DNA of 64,000 nt from Azotimanducus chitobiosivorans (lineage in GTDB: Bacteria > Pseudomonadota > Gammaproteobacteria > Pseudomonadales > Azotimanducaceae). The DNA lies in assembly GCA_965200235.1 (NCBI GenBank), contig OZ241339.1:2976001-3040000 (forward strand), written 5' to 3'. How positions within the stretch are numbered: the stretch's first letter is position 1; each line of letters starts with the position of its first letter. Of this stretch, positions 61,425 through 64,000 are shown one piece after another. A program made the translations under genes and the position numbers. Under the pieces are notes generated by a model that had not been told where the DNA came from, did no database searches, and saw only the letters and a program-made list of their open reading frames with translations.

Positions 61425-63212
61425 ATGCGGATGAGCGAGAAGTTCCGCAGACTCATCATTGCGTTCGCTGGCATCGCGGGCTCCTTCTCAGTGAGCGCGA
61501 CAGATTATCCAGAAAAGCTTCTCTGGGGCGACACCCACGTTCACTCAAACAACTCGCCCGATGCCTACTTTCTCGGCAATCGGGCGTTCTCTCCAAAGGA
61601 CGCCTACGATTTCGCCAAGGGCGACCCGCTGACGCTCGCTGGGACCGAATATCACATCAACCGTCCGCTCGATTTTCTGGTGGTCGCCGATCATGCCGAG
61701 TATCTTGGCGTCTTTCCCAATCTCGACGCGGAGAACCGGTCCCTGCTCGCCACTGAACTGGGGCGCCGCTGGATTCGCTATGTCAGAGACGGTGACTACG
61801 AAGCCATTTTCGACGAGTTTGTCGCGAGCCTGTTCTCCGACGAGCACCGCTACGAGACATCGGCGGCCTTTGAGCGATCAGTCTGGCACGAGTCCATCCG
61901 AGCGAGCGACGATGCGAACGAGCCAGGCGAGTTCACCGCCTTGACCGGGTTTGAGTGGACTTCGATGCCGAGCGGCAACAACCTTCATCGCAACGTGATA
62001 TTCGCGGACGGCTTCGACAGGGTGTCCATGGCGCTGCCGTTCTCTCAGCTCGACAGTGACCGGCCCGAGGACCTATGGCGCTACATGGCGAACTACGAGG
62101 CCAAGACCGGCGGGCGCGTGCTGGCGATTCCCCACAACGCGAACCTGAGCAATGGCCTGATGTTCGCGCTGGAAGACCGCGAAGGACGGCCGATGACGAC
62201 AGAGCACGCGCGCGAGCGGCGGCGGTGGGAGCCCATTGTCGAGGTCACGCAAATCAAAGGCGACAGCGAAGCACATCCGCTGCTTTCGCCGGAGGATGCC
62301 TGGGCCGACTTCGAGACTTGGGAGACCTGGAGCGGCGCCGATGTCGGAGGTACTGAACGCAAGACTGAGGCGACGCTTGAGTTCGAGTATGCGCGCGCGG
62401 CACTCAAAAACGGACTGCGCCTCGCGGCCGCGCTCCCGGTCAACCCCTTCGAGTTTGGCATGATCGGCAGTTCGGACTCGCACACCTCCATGGCCGCCGT
62501 TGAAGAAGACAACTACCTCGGCAAATTCATTGTGGGCCTGCCGAAGCCCGGGCGTTGGCGGACAAGCGCCACGGGTGGCGCGGCGGACGCCGATCAAGGC
62601 GACGAAGGTATTTGGCGGCAAGCCGCGTCAGGCTATGTCGGCGTGTGGAGCACAGCCAATACGCGCAGCGCCATATTCGACGCCCTGCTCCGACGCGAAG
62701 TCTACGCAAGCACCGGGCCCCGCATCGCGCTCCGCTTCTTCGCAGGGTTTGGGCTAGAAGAGACCAACCTCGCGGGGCATGACCTTGTGGGTCACGCCTA
62801 CGCAGCCGGAGTCCCCATGGGCGGCAAGCTCACGGCGGCGGATGGGGATGCAGAACTGGATTTCTTCATCATCGCCGCCAGAGACCCGGAGGGACAGGCA
62901 CTTTCGCGACTACAGGTCGTCAAAGGAGGCTTAACCACGGAAGGAGAGGTGTACGAGCGGGTCTTCGATGTCGAGGTGGCAGGTGAAGCCGGCGTGGGCC
63001 AGTTCGCCACGTTCTGGCGGGACCCCGAGTTCGACCCACGTCAGCGGGCCTTCTACTACGTGCGCGTGCTCGAAGTGCCGAGTCCGCGCTGGACCGCTTT
63101 CGACAAGGCGCGATTCAATGAGCACATGCCTGCCAAGGTTCCGCTTGTGATTCAGGAGCGGGTCTATTCGTCGCCGATCTGGTACGAGCCTCGGGGCCGC
63201 GTCATCAATTAG
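61425..63212 (+). CDS. Exported DUF3604 protein
   Basis: A 595-aa DUF3604 protein. After a probable signal peptide (RLIIAFAGIAGSFSVSA) comes LLWGDTHVHSNNSPDA, a PHP-like metal-binding start, then VVADHAEYLG, LTGFEWTSMPSGNN and GSSDSHTS, which together would bind metal. DUF3604 proteins often occur with TonB receptors, sulfatases and P450s in marine bacteria, and their enzymatic role is not settled. Two ATG codons (61425, 61431) are close together; I use the first. The TAG stop is part of an 18-bp sequence also found at 12281. Confidence 0.9.
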   Translation: MRMSEKFRRLIIAFAGIAGSFSVSATDYPEKLLWGDTHVHSNNSPDAYFLGNRAFSPKDAYDFAKGDPLTLAGTEYHINRPLDFLVVADHAEYLGVFPNLDAENRSLLATELGRRWIRYVRDGDYEAIFDEFVASLFSDEHRYETSAAFERSVWHESIRASDDANEPGEFTALTGFEWTSMPSGNNLHRNVIFADGFDRVSMALPFSQLDSDRPEDLWRYMANYEAKTGGRVLAIPHNANLSNGLMFALEDREGRPMTTEHARERRRWEPIVEVTQIKGDSEAHPLLSPEDAWADFETWETWSGADVGGTERKTEATLEFEYARAALKNGLRLAAALPVNPFEFGMIGSSDSHTSMAAVEEDNYLGKFIVGLPKPGRWRTSATGGAADADQGDEGIWRQAASGYVGVWSTANTRSAIFDALLRREVYASTGPRIALRFFAGFGLEETNLAGHDLVGHAYAAGVPMGGKLTAADGDAELDFFIIAARDPEGQALSRLQVVKGGLTTEGEVYERVFDVEVAGEAGVGQFATFWRDPEFDPRQRAFYYVRVLEVPSPRWTAFDKARFNEHMPAKVPLVIQERVYSSPIWYEPRGRVIN

Positions 63213-63225
63213 GGCGTGTTCACAC
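63208..63225. repeat. 18-bp sequence shared with 12281-12298
   Basis: ATTAGGGCGTGTTCACAC, identical to the reverse complement at 12281-12298. Here, as there, it supplies the stop codon of the gene in front of it. The following bases differ (TATGCCC here, TTGACGG there), so the match ends after one more T. Confidence 0.5.
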
Positions 63226-63239
63226 TATGCCCGCTGACG

Positions 63240-64000
63240 CTAAAACTGATAGCCAACACGAAGGCCATAGGTTCTCGGCGGCATGAGCATCGAAAGGGGG
63301 CCAACCACGGTTTGACGGATATTTGACCGGATATCATCGTCCTCAAGATTACGAGCCCACAGTTGAACGAGCAATTTGTCGTCATTGCTGTGGTAGGTAA
63401 TGCCGACATCAGTACGAGTCCAAGCTTCCTGAAGATCTTGATCACGATTCACTAAGTCGTGGTACACGTCGTCTTCCCAGTAAAAGTCAAGCCTAGGCAC
63501 CAAGTCTCCCCAGGGAAGCCGCCAAGTATGTTCCACGCCTAGGCGAAAAGAGGACTCGGGCGCTTTGCGCATTCTATTGCCAGTCACGTCGACTTGGACG
63601 GATGCGGCACCGTTTAGGGACTCGTCAAGTATCTCACCCTTCTGGATTTCAGTCTCCAGCATCGCAAATGCGCCGTCCAGCCGAAGACCGGGCGTCGCCT
63701 GCCAGATCCATTCGACTTCAGCGCCATACATTTCAACGTCGCTGACGTTAGAAACTACCTGTTCCGTTGCCACAAGAAAGCGACCGGGAATGTTTGGATC
63801 CGGTATAGGGTCGCCGTTCTCATCAAGTCGCGGTACCCCAATCAATCCGTCATTCTGGAGGTCGCTGTAGTCATTGAAGAAAATACTGCCGTTTAGCTGC
63901 AACGCACCATCGAGCAAGGTATTCTTGCTGCCAACTTCATAGGTAATCACTGTCTCTTCGTCGTAGGTAGGAATTTGTGTGCTAGCTAAATTCACGCCGC
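63240..64000 (-). CDS. Second TonB-dependent receptor (5'-truncated by window edge)
   Basis: The C-terminal 250 or so residues of a TonB receptor closely related to the one at 58684-61032: YDEETVITYEVGSKNTLLDG, a barrel end with LVPRLDFYWEDDVYHDLV, and YGLRVGYQF. Differences are scattered, for example QEAWTRTD against QRSWSRTD. The gene is read leftward and its start lies beyond the window. It points to local duplication of receptor genes, perhaps with different substrate preferences. Confidence 0.92.
   Translation of the reverse strand, partial: GVNLASTQIPTYDEETVITYEVGSKNTLLDGALQLNGSIFFNDYSDLQNDGLIGVPRLDENGDPIPDPNIPGRFLVATEQVVSNVSDVEMYGAEVEWIWQATPGLRLDGAFAMLETEIQKGEILDESLNGAASVQVDVTGNRMRKAPESSFRLGVEHTWRLPWGDLVPRLDFYWEDDVYHDLVNRDQDLQEAWTRTDVGITYHSNDDKLLVQLWARNLEDDDIRSNIRQTVVGPLSMLMPPRTYGLRVGYQF

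Overview
This 64 kb stretch is GC-rich bacterial DNA. Its protein families (TonB-dependent receptors, lipobox-bearing giant repeat adhesin, cytochrome P450 with small ferredoxin, tandem-fused acyl-CoA dehydrogenases, Rpn-type nucleases, arylsulfatase with a DUF3604 protein) fit a marine, possibly host-associated member of the Pseudomonadota. That placement is inferred from gene content only; no rRNA or tRNA gene was seen.

Region 1 (1-36 kb) is an accessory island bounded by two giant Asp/Thr-rich adhesin genes facing each other. The left copy (1447-8376, +) has a ribosome binding site, start codon and lipobox. The right copy (29284-35205, -, frame open to about 36.03 kb) lacks the first 43 codons and has no normal start for the shared N-terminal part. 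The two share a 2.4 kb inverted repeat (1574-3977 and 33590-35993) with no difference found wherever I compared them. Beyond the repeat the C-terminal halves are homologous but diverged. This is the layout of an invertible expression switch: recombination between the arms would flip about 30 kb and join the expressed N-terminus to the other C-terminus. A third, decayed adhesin fragment lies at about 16.7-16.9 kb.

Between the adhesins lies a set of probable defence or conflict genes broken up by insertion-sequence remains: two near-identical Rpn nucleases; an AAA ATPase overlapping a small PD-(D/E)XK-like protein; a compact operon of SAM methyltransferase, superfamily I helicase and an AlkB-type dioxygenase fused to a long unknown N-terminal region; an AAA_14/DUF4143 ATPase; an Rx4H HEPN protein overlapping an unknown partner; a solitary AAA ATPase; and an RloA-like ATPase whose RloB-like partner is cut off by an IS30 remnant. 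Decayed IS3 and IS30 pieces and CTAG-bounded palindromic repeats are scattered through it.

Region 2 (36-64 kb) is a catabolic block: CoA-transferase, two tandem acyl-CoA dehydrogenases (one truncated next to an IS605-type TnpB element), SnoaL-like protein, Old Yellow Enzyme, two enoyl-CoA hydratases, P450, Ltp2-like thiolase/aldolase, DUF35 protein, acyl-CoA ligase, sulfatase, ferredoxin, alpha/beta hydrolase, SDR, amidohydrolase, two related TonB receptors and a DUF3604 protein. Together these suggest uptake, desulfation, oxygenation and beta-oxidation-type side-chain removal of a lipophilic, possibly sulfated, sterol- or terpenoid-like compound (inference). A two-gene AAA plus TOPRIM/DUF4276-like cassette sits between the thiolase and its usual DUF35 partner and looks like an inserted defence module.
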